Positions 46,488 to 55,723 of a stretch of 64,000 bases of DNA are shown in pieces. The translations under genes and the position numbers were made by a program. Every line of letters starts with the position of its first letter. Position 1 is the stretch's first letter. This DNA comes from Pseudomonas sp. L5B5 (lineage in GTDB: Bacteria > Pseudomonadota > Gammaproteobacteria > Pseudomonadales > Pseudomonadaceae), in assembly GCF_020520285.1 (NCBI RefSeq), contig NZ_CP084742.1, forward strand, positions 5,753,501 to 5,817,500, written 5' to 3'. The notes under the pieces were generated by a model. The model did not search any database, had not been told where the DNA came from, and saw only the letters and a program-made list of their open reading frames with translations.

Positions 46488-47915
46488 CTACAGGGTCAGG
46501 AAACCGTCGTAGAGGCCGTAGGCCGCCACGGCGGCGCCCGCGACCACTGCGGCGAAAATCAGTTTCTCGACAGGGGTGAAAACCGGTTTGTGCAGTTCCA
46601 TCTTGGCCTTGGCGAAGAGCACTGCGCCCGGGGCATAGAGCAGGGCCGACAGCAGCAGGTACTTGACCCCACCGGCGTACAGCAGCCAGATCGCATAGAC
46701 CAGGGCGATGCTGCCGATGACCAGGTCCTTCTTGCGCTCGGCCAGGGCTTGTTCATAGCTCTCGCCGCGTACTGCCAGCAGCACCGCATAGGCCGCCGAC
46801 CACAGGTACGGCACCAGGATCATCGAGGTGGCGAGGTAGATCAGCGACAGGTAGGTGCTGTTGGAGAACAGGGTGATGACCAGGAAGACCTGCACCATGG
46901 CGTTGGTCAGCCACAGGGCGTTGGCTGGCACGTGGTTGGCGTTTTCCCGGCGCAGGAACTCCGGCATGGTGTGGTCCTTGGCAGCGGCGAACATGATCTC
47001 GGCGCACAGCAGCACCCACGACAGCAATGCCCCCAGCAGCGAGATGATCAGGCCGACGCTGATCAGCACCGCGCCCCAGTGGCCCACCACGTGTTCCAGC
47101 ACGGCGGCCATGGACGGGTTCTGCAGCTTGGCCAGTTCCGGCTGGGTCATGATCCCCAGGGACAGCACGTTCACCAGCACCAGGAACAGCAGCACGGTGA
47201 TGAAACCGATGACGGTGGCCTTGCCCACGTCGGAGCGTTTCTCCGCCCGGGAGGAGAAGATGCTCGCGCCCTCGATGCCGATGAACACCCAGACGGTGAC
47301 CAGCATCATGTTGCGCACCTGGTTCATCACGCTGCCCAGGTCCGGGTTCTTCACGCCCCAGATGTCGGCGGTGAAGATGTCCAGCTTGAAGGCGAACAGG
47401 GCGATCAACACGAACAGCAGCAGCGGCACGACCTTGGCGACGGTGGTTACCAGGTTGATGAAGGCGGCTTCCTTGATGCCGCGTAGCACCAGGAAATGCA
47501 CGGCCCAGAGCAATACCGAGGCGCCGATGACTGCGGCAGGGGTGTTGCCCTCGCCGAAGATCGGGAAGAAGTAGCCCAGGGTGCTGAACAGCAGGACGAA
47601 GTAACCGACGTTGCCCAGCCAGGCGCTGATCCAGTAACCCCAGGCTGAAGAGAAGCCCATGTAGTCGCCGAATCCAGCCTTGGCGTAGGCATATACGCCA
47701 CCGTCCAGGTCAGGCTTGCGATTGGCCAGAGTTTGAAAGACGAATGCCAATGTCAACATACCGACAGCGGTAATCGCCCACCCAATAAGAACTGCACCGA
47801 CATCGGCGCTGGCTGCCATGTTTTGCGGCAAGGAAAAGATTCCCCCGCCAATCATGGAACCCACTACCAGGGCGACTAAGGCGCCCAGTCTTAGTTTTCC
47901 GGGAGATTCAGACAT
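46488..47915 (-). CDS. arcD: Arginine/ornithine antiporter (arc operon copy)
   Basis: A 475-residue APC-superfamily antiporter exchanging external arginine for internal ornithine. GALVALVVGSMIGGGIFSLP marks span 1 of the basic amino-acid/polyamine antiporter group; 12-13 spans are predicted. First gene of arcDABC, 48 bases before arcA, with an ANR-type site upstream. It aligns end to end with the second copy at 48370. Confidence 0.94.
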   Translation of the reverse strand: MSESPGKLRLGALVALVVGSMIGGGIFSLPQNMAASADVGAVLIGWAITAVGMLTLAFVFQTLANRKPDLDGGVYAYAKAGFGDYMGFSSAWGYWISAWLGNVGYFVLLFSTLGYFFPIFGEGNTPAAVIGASVLLWAVHFLVLRGIKEAAFINLVTTVAKVVPLLLFVLIALFAFKLDIFTADIWGVKNPDLGSVMNQVRNMMLVTVWVFIGIEGASIFSSRAEKRSDVGKATVIGFITVLLFLVLVNVLSLGIMTQPELAKLQNPSMAAVLEHVVGHWGAVLISVGLIISLLGALLSWVLLCAEIMFAAAKDHTMPEFLRRENANHVPANALWLTNAMVQVFLVITLFSNSTYLSLIYLATSMILVPYLWSAAYAVLLAVRGESYEQALAERKKDLVIGSIALVYAIWLLYAGGVKYLLLSALLYAPGAVLFAKAKMELHKPVFTPVEKLIFAAVVAGAAVAAYGLYDGFLTL

Positions 47916-47976
47916 TGCATGACTCCAATGCAGGAGAAGAGAGGCTTCAGAGTAAGTCTGCTGGCATTCAAAACAG

Positions 47977-47990
47977 CTGACTTGGATCAG
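47977..47990. promoter_or_regulatory. ANR/FNR-type box upstream of arcD
   Basis: CTGACTTGGATCAG matches the ANR core (TTGAC-N4-ATCAG form seen at P. aeruginosa arcD) except for the first base. It is centred 68 bases before the arcD ATG, compatible with a -41.5 activator site for oxygen-limited induction. Confidence 0.7.
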
Positions 47991-48369
47991 TTCATTGCTG
48001 CATTTCGTTGTGAATGAATGACTTAAGATTTATGGCGGGAGGTAGAATGCTGCCCTGAGAGGGCCATTCCAGAAGGTTTTGATCTCCATTCAAGCGGGGT
48101 CATTCCATGGTCGATGTCGATTGACGCTAGACCCTTTCAAAGAATATGCAAATTATCCCGGGTACTAAGTAGGTGGGATTTCAGTGATGGCACTTCATGC
48201 ATGTTCTTAACAAAATACTCGGTTATTCAGGATGTTCTGCGAGGTGTTCGCAGAGCCCCCGGATAAAAGGTGGTTAATTGACTGTTACTGCCAGAATCAA
48301 ATTTCTAGAAAGTTGTTTAATTGCGTCTAATTTTATCGCCAGGGCGACTCGCTGATATAAGAGGTAGGG
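47991..48369. other. Intergenic region between divergent arcD copies
   Basis: About 380 AT-rich bases upstream of the second arcD. No second ANR box with correct spacing was found. AGAGG precedes the plus-strand ATG. The copies are thus probably controlled differently. Confidence 0.45.
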
Positions 48370-49797
48370 ATGTCACAACCGGCACAGAAGCTTCAACTTG
48401 GTGCGCTGATCGCATTGGTGGTGGGCTCGATGATTGGCGGAGGAATCTTTTCCTTGCCGCAGAACATGGCCGCCCGGGCCGACGCCGGGGCCGTGCTGAT
48501 CGGCTGGGGCATCACCGCGGTCGGCATGCTGACCCTGGCCTTCGTGTTCCAGACCCTGGCCAATCGCAAGCCTGAATTGGATTCGGGGGTCTATGCCTAT
48601 GCCAAGGCCGGCTTTGGCGACTACATGGGTTTCTCCTCGGCCTGGGGTTACTGGATCAGCGCCTGGTTGGGCAACGTCGGTTACTTCGTCCTGTTGTTCA
48701 GCACCCTGGGCTACTTCTTCCCAGTGTTCGGCCAGGGCAATACCCCGGTCGCCATCGGGTGTGCCTCGATCCTGCTCTGGGCCGTGCATTTCCTGGTACT
48801 GCGCGGCATCAAGGAAGCCACCTTCATCAACCAGCTGACCACGGTGGCCAAGATCGTGCCGCTGGTGATGTTCATCGTGATCGCCGCGGTGGCCTTCAAG
48901 GCGGAGATCTTCACCCGTGACATCTGGGGGCGCAGCAACCCGAACTTCGGGGGCGTGCTGGACCAGGTGCGCAACATGATGCTGGTCACGGTCTTCGTGT
49001 TCATCGGCATCGAAGGCGCCAGCGTGTATTCGGCGCGCGCGCAGAAGCGCGCGGATGTCGGGCGAGCCACGGTGATAGGTTTTCTCGGGGTCCTGGCACT
49101 ACTGGTATTGGTCAACGTGTTGTCGCTGGGGATCATGAGCCAGCCGGAACTGGCAAGTCTGCAGAACCCGTCACTGGCTGCGGTGCTGGAGCATATCGTC
49201 GGTCCCTGGGGAGCCCTGCTGATCAGCATCGGCCTGGCAGTGTCACTGCTGGGGGCGCTGTTGTCGTGGGCCCTGCTGTGCGCGGAAATCCTCCACGCCA
49301 CCGCCAGCGACCGGACCATGCCGGCCTTCCTGCGCAAGGAAAACGCCAACCACGTACCGGTCAATGCCCTGTGGCTGACCAACGTGATGATCCAGGTGTT
49401 CTTGCTGATCACCCTGGTGTCTGCCGGCACCTACACCAAGCTGATCTACCTGGCCTCGTCGATGATCCTGGTGCCGTACCTGTGGTCGGCGGCCTATGCG
49501 GTGCTGCTCAGCGGTCGCGGCGAAACCTACGAGCAAGCCTCGGGTGAGCGTCTGAAGGACCTGTGCATCGCCACCATTGCTTTGAGCTACGCCATCTGGC
49601 TGCTGTATGCCGGTGGGGTCAAGTACTTGCTGCTCTCGGCCCTGCTCTACGCGCCGGGGGTGATCCTGTTCGCCAAGGCCAAGCGCGAACAGGGCAAGCC
49701 GCTGTTTACCCTGCCGGAGAAGCTGATCTTCACCGCGGTGATCATCGGTGCGTTGCTGGCCGCCTACGGTCTGTACAGCGGTTTGCTGGCGCTGTGA
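48370..49797 (+). CDS. arcD: Second ArcD-like arginine/ornithine antiporter
   Basis: A 475-residue antiporter, the same length as ArcD at 46488 and nearly colinear with it (same GALIALVVGSMIGGGIFSLP start, same ANRKPELDSGVYAYAKAGFG loop, same C-terminal LYAGGVKYLLLSALLYAP). Differences concentrate in the loops around residues 190 and 400. It is transcribed away from the arc operon and its stop overlaps the GTG start of alkA by four bases. It may carry arginine, ornithine or another basic amino acid under other conditions. Confidence 0.92.
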   Translation: MSQPAQKLQLGALIALVVGSMIGGGIFSLPQNMAARADAGAVLIGWGITAVGMLTLAFVFQTLANRKPELDSGVYAYAKAGFGDYMGFSSAWGYWISAWLGNVGYFVLLFSTLGYFFPVFGQGNTPVAIGCASILLWAVHFLVLRGIKEATFINQLTTVAKIVPLVMFIVIAAVAFKAEIFTRDIWGRSNPNFGGVLDQVRNMMLVTVFVFIGIEGASVYSARAQKRADVGRATVIGFLGVLALLVLVNVLSLGIMSQPELASLQNPSLAAVLEHIVGPWGALLISIGLAVSLLGALLSWALLCAEILHATASDRTMPAFLRKENANHVPVNALWLTNVMIQVFLLITLVSAGTYTKLIYLASSMILVPYLWSAAYAVLLSGRGETYEQASGERLKDLCIATIALSYAIWLLYAGGVKYLLLSALLYAPGVILFAKAKREQGKPLFTLPEKLIFTAVIIGALLAAYGLYSGLLAL

Positions 49798-50687
49798 GCC
49801 CGCACCAGCGGCTACTGCTGCCCTACCAGGGGCCCTACGACTGGCAAGCGATGCTGGGCTTCTTGGCGATGCGCGCCATTGGCGCTCTGGAAGTGGTGCA
49901 GGGCGATGTCTACGCCCGCAGCTTCGAGCTCGAGGGCCGGCAAGGCACCTTGAGCGTTCGCCCGGGGCCTGGTGAACAGCTGGACCTGCGGGTGAGGCTG
50001 GCGGGCCAGGACCTGACCCCGTCGCTGATCGGCCAGTTGGTGAGGCGGGCACGCCGGCAATTCGACCTGGATGCCGATGTGCAGCGTATCCACCGTGAGC
50101 TGGCCGTCGACTCGCTGCTGCAACCGTTGCTGGCGGCGCGTCCCGGGTTGAGGGTGCCGGGGGCCTGGGATGGCTTCGAACTGGCGATTCGGGCGGTGTT
50201 GGGCCAGCAGATCACGGTGCAGGGCGCCATCCGCCTGGCGAGCCGACTGGTAGCCGTACATGGCCGGCCCCTGGCGCTGCCCGACCCCGACTGGCCGGAA
50301 CTGACCCATGTGTTCGCCACACCGGGGGCGCTGGCCGTGGCCGACCTGGCTGCCCTGGGCATGCCGGCGAGCCGTGGCCGGACCCTGTCCACCGTGGCCC
50401 GGGCGGTGCTCGACGATCCGCAGTTGCTCGAGCCCAAGGCCAGCCTGCAGCAGGGGCTCGAGGGCCTGTTGCGGCTGGGCGGGATCGGCGACTGGACGGC
50501 GCACTACATCGCCTTGCGGCACATGCGCGAGATGGACGCGTTCCCGGCGGCCGACGTGGGCCTGCTCAACGCCATGGCGCTCCTGCAAGGCCAGCGCCCC
50601 ACTGCGCGCCAGTTGCTGGCGCGAGCCGAAGCCTGGCGGCCATGGCGCGGTTATGCGGCGCAGCATCTGTGGTCGGTTGGCAACTGA
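49794..50687 (+). CDS. alkA: DNA-3-methyladenine glycosylase II
   Basis: A 297-residue base-excision enzyme removing alkylated purines. It has an AlkA N-terminal domain (about 1-115) and the HhH-GPD domain with GIGDWTAHYIALRHM and the catalytic Asp in AFPAADVGLL (about residue 245). The GTG start overlaps the arcD stop as GTGA, so translation is coupled to the transporter. No Ada-type regulator is near, unlike the usual adaptive-response arrangement. Confidence 0.92.
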   Translation: MSPHQRLLLPYQGPYDWQAMLGFLAMRAIGALEVVQGDVYARSFELEGRQGTLSVRPGPGEQLDLRVRLAGQDLTPSLIGQLVRRARRQFDLDADVQRIHRELAVDSLLQPLLAARPGLRVPGAWDGFELAIRAVLGQQITVQGAIRLASRLVAVHGRPLALPDPDWPELTHVFATPGALAVADLAALGMPASRGRTLSTVARAVLDDPQLLEPKASLQQGLEGLLRLGGIGDWTAHYIALRHMREMDAFPAADVGLLNAMALLQGQRPTARQLLARAEAWRPWRGYAAQHLWSVGN

Positions 50688-50699
50688 GGCGCAGTGTCT

Positions 50700-52049
50700 C
50701 TACCACCACCGAGCGCGGTGCGCACCCAGGGGGCCGGCCGGGCAATCCCACTGGATCGGGGTGCCGCTGATGTGCAGGGGCACGCGCAAGCGATGGGCCG
50801 GGCCCCAGGCGGTCTGTTCCAGGACGAGTCCCTGGTCGTCCTGGTCTTCTGCCCTCAAGCCGCTTTCGGTTTGCCCTGGGTCCGAGTGCTCGACCAGCAG
50901 CTTGGCGGTCCGGGCCAGGGACAATCGTGCCTGCCCACCCTGCTGCCAGGAGGGGCTCAGAGCCCGCAGGGCGCTGGCGGCCATCAGGTAGCCGGTGGCG
51001 TGGTCCAGGGCCTGGACCGGCAGCGGCATGGGCCGATCCGCGACTTTCCAGGCCATGCCGGCCTCGGCGATGCCGCTACTCATCTGCACCAGGCTGTCGA
51101 ACCCCCGGCGGTTGCACCAGGGGCCGCTCCAGCCGTAGGCGTTGAGGCTCACCTCGACCAGTCCGGGGGCCAGGCGCTGGCGCGCTTGGCTGCCATACCC
51201 CAGACCCTCCAGGGCATCGGCGCGGTAGCCGTGGAGCAGCAGGTCGGCCTGGGCCAGCAAGCGTTCGAAGGTGGCACGATCCGCAAGGTCGTGCAGGTCC
51301 AGGCGTGCGCAGCGCTTGCCCAGGGTCATTTCCGGCTCCACGGCCGGCTCGTTCCAACAGGGCGGGTCGATCCGCAGCACGTCGGCGCCGAGCCCGGCCA
51401 GCAGGCGGCTCGCCACGGGGCCGGCGAGGACCCGGGTCAGGTCCAGCACCTTGAGGCCGGCCAGCGGCTGCGCTCTGGAGCCGCTCCAGGGTTTGGCGCG
51501 GGGTTCGCCCCCGGGCAGCCAGTGCACCAGGGGTTCGCTGCCCACTGCCTGGCCCTGGGGGTGGGCCTGCCACTGGGCCCAGCTACGCATCTGCGCCGCG
51601 CAGCCGCCCTGGTCGACGATCGCCTGTTCCAGTTCCTCGGCGTTCCAGCCAGCCACCCGGGCGGCCATGGTTGCACGGTCGTTGGCGGCGCCCAGTACCT
51701 GCTCGGCCACGGCCCGATGATGGGGAGCATTGGTGTGCAGGCGAATCCAGCCGTCACCGGTGGCATAGTCGCCGGCGATCGGGTCCCACAGTCCAGGTGG
51801 GGTCCACCCCTGGGGCCGCAAGGAGCTGGCGAACCAGAACGAGGCCAGGCGCCGGTCGACGCCGACAGCGGGGCGCTGGCCGGTATGGTCGTGCAGGAAC
51901 TCGGCCAGCGCCAGGCCGGCAGCGCCGATGCTGGCGCTGGCCAGGTCGCTGACGGCGAAGGCCGAGGGCAGGGCGCCTTCGCCGTGTTCGGCGAGGTTGG
52001 ACGGCGCTAGCTTGAGGGCGGTTTGAATGGAGGCCAGCAGCAGGGACAT
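50700..52049 (-). CDS. CaiB/BaiF (class III) CoA-transferase with an added N-terminal half-domain
   Basis: A 449-residue family III CoA-transferase. ATG 52049 (GAGGAG 8 bases upstream) is chosen over 52079. A typical core begins only at about residue 205 (LAGLKVLDLTRVLAGPVASRLLAG), then NAYGWSGPW and the catalytic-Asp motif RRGFDSLVQMSSG. Residues 1-195 resemble the later part of such a domain (SDLASASIGAAGLALAE and PIAGDYATGDGWIRLH), so the protein looks like a truncated tandem. It moves CoA between carboxylic acids; substrate unknown. It converges with alkA, 12 bases apart. Confidence 0.82.
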   Translation of the reverse strand: MSLLLASIQTALKLAPSNLAEHGEGALPSAFAVSDLASASIGAAGLALAEFLHDHTGQRPAVGVDRRLASFWFASSLRPQGWTPPGLWDPIAGDYATGDGWIRLHTNAPHHRAVAEQVLGAANDRATMAARVAGWNAEELEQAIVDQGGCAAQMRSWAQWQAHPQGQAVGSEPLVHWLPGGEPRAKPWSGSRAQPLAGLKVLDLTRVLAGPVASRLLAGLGADVLRIDPPCWNEPAVEPEMTLGKRCARLDLHDLADRATFERLLAQADLLLHGYRADALEGLGYGSQARQRLAPGLVEVSLNAYGWSGPWCNRRGFDSLVQMSSGIAEAGMAWKVADRPMPLPVQALDHATGYLMAASALRALSPSWQQGGQARLSLARTAKLLVEHSDPGQTESGLRAEDQDDQGLVLEQTAWGPAHRLRVPLHISGTPIQWDCPAGPLGAHRARWW

Positions 52050-52157
52050 GGACGGCTCCTCGAAACAAGAGGAGGGCATTGCACCCTGAAACGCCGCCAG
52101 CTGTCGAGGCGCAAGGTCGTCCCCGGTGACGCGCTCGCCGCGTCACCGGGGCACGAT

Positions 52158-54302
52158 TCAGACCCGGAACTGATCCATCAGCTGCATCTGCTGGGTGGCC
52201 AGGGCATTGAGCTGGCTGCTGACCTGGGCCGATTCGCTGGCCTGTTCGGTGAGGGTCTCGGTGACACTGCGGATGGCCGAGACATTGCGGTTGACCTCTT
52301 CGGCCACCGCGCTCTGTTCCTCGGCGGCGCTGGCGATCTGCAGGTTCATGTCGCTGATCACGGTCACCGCGTCGCTGATCTTGCCCAGGGCCTGTACGGC
52401 CAGCTGGATCTGCCCGGCATTGCTCTGCGCCTGGTTCTGGCTGGTATGCATGGTGGTCACCACGTCGCGGGTGCCGCTCTGGATACGCTCGATCACCACG
52501 CGGATCTCCTCCACCGAGTCCTGGGTACGTTTTGCCAGGTTGCGCACCTCATCGGCGACCACGGCGAAGCCGCGACCGCTTTCCCCCGCGCGGGCCGCTT
52601 CGATGGCGGCGTTGAGGGCCAGCAGGTTGGTCTGTTCGGCGATGCTGCGGATCACCTCCAGCACCGAACCGATCTGCTCGCTGCTCACCGCCAGGGCCTC
52701 GACTTCGCCAACAGCCTTGCTGACCTCGTTGGCGAGCAGGCTGATGTCCTGGGTGCTGCGCTCGATGATGGTCATGCCTTCCCTGGCCGATTGGTCGGCA
52801 CCCCGGGCGGCCTGGGCGGCATTGGCCGCGCTGCTGGCGACCTCATGGGCGGTGGCGCTCATTTCGTTGGAGGCGGTGGCCACCTGGTCGATCTCGCGGA
52901 ACTGCACCTGCATGCCTTCGCTGGTCTGGCGGGCGATCTCCGAAGACTGGTCGGCGGTGCCGCGGGCCTCGATGATGCTCTGCTTGATCTGGGCGATGGT
53001 CGGTTGCAGCTTGTCGAGGAAACGGTTGAACCAGCCCACCAGCTCGCCCAGCTCGTCCTTCTTGCTGTAGTCCAGGCGCTGGGTCAGGTCGCCGTCGCCG
53101 CTGGCGATGGCCTTGAGCATCTGCGCCACGCTGTTGATCGGCCGGGTCACGCCCGAGGCGCTGAGCCACATCAGGGCCAGGCCCAGCAGGCCGGCGCCGA
53201 TGGCCACCAGCACGGTCTTGATCGTGCCGCTGGTCTGGGCTTCATCCAGCAATGCCTGCAGTTTCACCGAGTCGGCCAGCAGCACCTGCTGGGGCAGATC
53301 GATAGTCACGCCCCAGGGCTTGGCATCGGCGATGGGGCTGAAAGGATAGACCGCGCGAATCAGGTCGCCCTGCTGCAAAACCTTGGCCTGGCTGCCGCCC
53401 AGTACGGCGAGGATGTCCTTGCCCTGGGCGCCGAGGGTCTCGCCGATGTTCTTGCCGACTTGCGCCGGGTTGGCCCCGACCGCGGCCTGCAGGCCGCTGC
53501 CGGCGACGATCATCATGTGCCCGGCACCGTCGAACAGAAAGCGCTGGGCTTCGTCGGCGGCCGCTTGCAGCGAGTCCAGGGCGATGTCGATGCCCATCAC
53601 CCCGATCACCTTGCCGTCCACCAGCAGGGGTAGGGAGATGGTGGTCATCAGCACTTGCTTCTTGTCTTCGCCGATGGTGTCGGCGTAAGGGTCGAGCAGG
53701 CAGGTGCGGCGGGTGTCCCGAGGGCAGGTGTACCAGATGTTGTAGGGCGTGCCGCTGAGGTTGAGGGTGGTCTTGGTCAGGTCATCCTCGACCATCACGG
53801 TGTTGAGCCCCTGGCCGCCGGACCGGCTCCAGTAGGTGGCGAAGCGCCCGCGCTCGTTGGAAGAGCGGGCCGCATCGTTGGCGAACTCGCTGTCCTTGCC
53901 GTCCAGGGCGTTGGGTTCGTAGGCCAGCCAGATGCCGAGCACCTTGGAGTTGCGCTCGAAGGCAGTCTTGAGGCTGTGGTTGAGCTCCTCGCGCAGGGCC
54001 GAGGCTTCCAGCCCGCGCTTGCTGGCCATCTGGCGCAGATCGCGAACCTGATCCGCCAGGGCATTGAGGGCTAGCTGGCTTTCACCGAAGGTCTTCTGCA
54101 CGCGCACTGCCTGGTCGGCCGCCTTGGCCTGCAGCAGGCCCTCGACGCCGGCCGTCAGCATTCGCGTGCTGGAAGTGTTGACCAGCTGGTTGTTCTGCCG
54201 GCTCTGGTAGAGGTTCATGCCGACGATCAGGGCTACCACGCCCAGCAGGCACAAGCCGGACAGCAGCACGATCTTCAGGCGAATGGAGAGAGAGTCGAAC
54301 AT
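52158..54302 (-). CDS. Methyl-accepting chemotaxis protein, dCACHE type
   Basis: A 714-residue inner-membrane chemoreceptor. ATG 54302 starts just before span 1 (about 8-30). A dCACHE sensor domain fills about 40-345, span 2 is about 350-372, then HAMP, and a signalling domain with the [20 protein letters not shown] tip near residue 590. The ligand loop reads [20 protein letters not shown]: the WY pair is kept but the Arg of amino-acid-binding receptors is displaced and two cysteines are added. The ligand therefore need not be an amino acid. Confidence 0.92.
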   Translation of the reverse strand: MFDSLSIRLKIVLLSGLCLLGVVALIVGMNLYQSRQNNQLVNTSSTRMLTAGVEGLLQAKAADQAVRVQKTFGESQLALNALADQVRDLRQMASKRGLEASALREELNHSLKTAFERNSKVLGIWLAYEPNALDGKDSEFANDAARSSNERGRFATYWSRSGGQGLNTVMVEDDLTKTTLNLSGTPYNIWYTCPRDTRRTCLLDPYADTIGEDKKQVLMTTISLPLLVDGKVIGVMGIDIALDSLQAAADEAQRFLFDGAGHMMIVAGSGLQAAVGANPAQVGKNIGETLGAQGKDILAVLGGSQAKVLQQGDLIRAVYPFSPIADAKPWGVTIDLPQQVLLADSVKLQALLDEAQTSGTIKTVLVAIGAGLLGLALMWLSASGVTRPINSVAQMLKAIASGDGDLTQRLDYSKKDELGELVGWFNRFLDKLQPTIAQIKQSIIEARGTADQSSEIARQTSEGMQVQFREIDQVATASNEMSATAHEVASSAANAAQAARGADQSAREGMTIIERSTQDISLLANEVSKAVGEVEALAVSSEQIGSVLEVIRSIAEQTNLLALNAAIEAARAGESGRGFAVVADEVRNLAKRTQDSVEEIRVVIERIQSGTRDVVTTMHTSQNQAQSNAGQIQLAVQALGKISDAVTVISDMNLQIASAAEEQSAVAEEVNRNVSAIRSVTETLTEQASESAQVSSQLNALATQQMQLMDQFRV

Positions 54303-54487
54303 GGGGCGATCTCGCGAAAGGACGGATGGGAAGCACGGAATCGGATGATTCCGGTCGCCAAGTCCATTCAGCGCCATGCCCGGAACATCGGCTTGGGCGA
54401 CCTTTGCGTGAGGGTTTGCCGACGAATGGTCATGCCCTTGGCCTGTATGGCCTCAGTGCACAGGGCATAGCCGCCAGGCGCCCGGAT

Positions 54488-54889
54488 TCAGGAGGTTTGC
54501 GCCAGGGTCTCGGGGCGTGACCAGATCCACAGGTTGCCCAGGGTCATGCCGGCGATGGCGGCGTACAGGGTCCAGTGATGGTTGAGCAGGGTCAGCATCA
54601 GGCCGGCGCACAGCAGCATGCTGAGGGTGGCGCTGACCTTGGCCTTGCGGCTGACGATTCGGCCATTGCGCCAGTTGCTCAGGATCGGTCCGAACAGGCG
54701 GTGGTTCTCCATCCAGGCGCTGAGCCTTGGCGAGCTCTTGGTGGCGGCCCAGGCGGCCAGGAGAATGAATTCGGTGGTGGGCAGGCCCGGCACCACGATC
54801 GCGACCAGGCCGATGGCCAGGCTGACATAGGCCAGTGCGCCGAACAGCAGGCGGGAGATTTTCGAAGACGGGGGGCGAGTGGGGGTCAT
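54488..54889 (-). CDS. YbaN (DUF454) family inner-membrane protein
   Basis: A 133-residue protein with three or four membrane spans and the family block IVVPGLPTTEFILLAAWAATKSSP, then WMENHRLFGPIL. The ATG 54889 is preferred; upstream in-frame ATG 54970 adds a non-conserved tail. No Shine-Dalgarno sequence is obvious. The family's role is not established. It is between hemO and a chemoreceptor in the same direction. Confidence 0.85.
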   Translation of the reverse strand: MTPTRPPSSKISRLLFGALAYVSLAIGLVAIVVPGLPTTEFILLAAWAATKSSPRLSAWMENHRLFGPILSNWRNGRIVSRKAKVSATLSMLLCAGLMLTLLNHHWTLYAAIAGMTLGNLWIWSRPETLAQTS

Positions 54890-55002
54890 GGCGTCGATGA
54901 TGGGGTAACGCGTGGTACGGCTCAATCCGCAGGGCGGCTCGGGCGACAGGATACCGCTGCGGGCAGGCACACTCCATCGTGTCCTGCCCGCAACCAGTGG
55001 AT

Positions 55003-55611
55003 TCAGGCCGGCTGTGCCGCGTTGGCGTAAGCCTGTTCCAGCAGCACGGTGAAGCGGTTGAAGGCGTCCAGGGCGCCTTTTTCCGCCGCTGCTTCTTCTT
55101 CGGCGCTGAACTCCAGGCCATCGAGGATACGGGTGAAGGTCTTCCAGCCTTCGGCACGGCCACCAGCCGGTTCGCCCAGGTGACGGGCGCCGAAGGTTTC
55201 GCTCAGGCCCAGGCCAACGGCGCGCTTGATCAGGAACGCTGCGCCGAGCTTGGAGCCCTCGGACACGAAGATCCAGCCCAGGGCCTCGGCCTTGCTCGGA
55301 TTGCTCACTGCACCAGCGACCGGCGCCGGCACTTCGGTGTCCAGGTCGGCCAGGTCGGCCTTGGCCGCTTCGGCGCGGCAGCGCTCGGCCAGGTCCGGGA
55401 CGATCTTGATCAGTTCGGGGTCGTTGTACAGCTCGACCAGTTCGGACTGGAACAGGTACTGGGCCACCACGAAGCGGGCGAAGGCGCCCTGGGTTTCAAA
55501 CGGCGCATGGGCCTTGACCAGGGCGTCGAGCTTGGAATGCGGCTCGTGGGTGATCTGGTTCAGGCGCTGGGAGCGCAGGTGATGAGGCTGGGCAGAATCC
55601 TGGGAGGTCAT
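55003..55611 (-). CDS. hemO: Heme oxygenase
   Basis: A 202-residue bacterial heme oxygenase of the HemO/PigA type. ATG 55611 has AAGGA 8 bases upstream. The heme-contact region THEPHSKLDALVK (His22/His25) and the distal-helix GWIFVSEGSKLGAAFL are intact. It opens heme to biliverdin, iron and CO in the cytoplasm. Downstream of the receptor but separated by a terminator, so it probably has its own promoter in the 60-base gap. Confidence 0.92.
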   Translation of the reverse strand: MTSQDSAQPHHLRSQRLNQITHEPHSKLDALVKAHAPFETQGAFARFVVAQYLFQSELVELYNDPELIKIVPDLAERCRAEAAKADLADLDTEVPAPVAGAVSNPSKAEALGWIFVSEGSKLGAAFLIKRAVGLGLSETFGARHLGEPAGGRAEGWKTFTRILDGLEFSAEEEAAAEKGALDAFNRFTVLLEQAYANAAQPA

Positions 55612-55673
55612 ACCGATGTCCTTGAGAATGAGAGGCACTTAGTGACTAGACGAACAAGAAGACGCGACACAGT

Positions 55674-55714
55674 AAAAAATCCTCACTGCCCTTGATGAAA
55701 AAGAGCAATGAGGA
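55674..55714 (-). terminator. Terminator between heme receptor and hemO
   Basis: On the minus strand TCCTCATTGC pairs with GCAGTGAGGA (one mismatch) across a 15-base loop and is followed by six T. Confidence 0.75.
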
Positions 55715-55723
55715 GCGCTGGGA

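Noticed and set aside
48079..48093. TTGATCTCCATTCAA as a second ANR box for the plus-strand arcD
   Set aside because: Half-sites are separated by one base too many for ANR/FNR binding.
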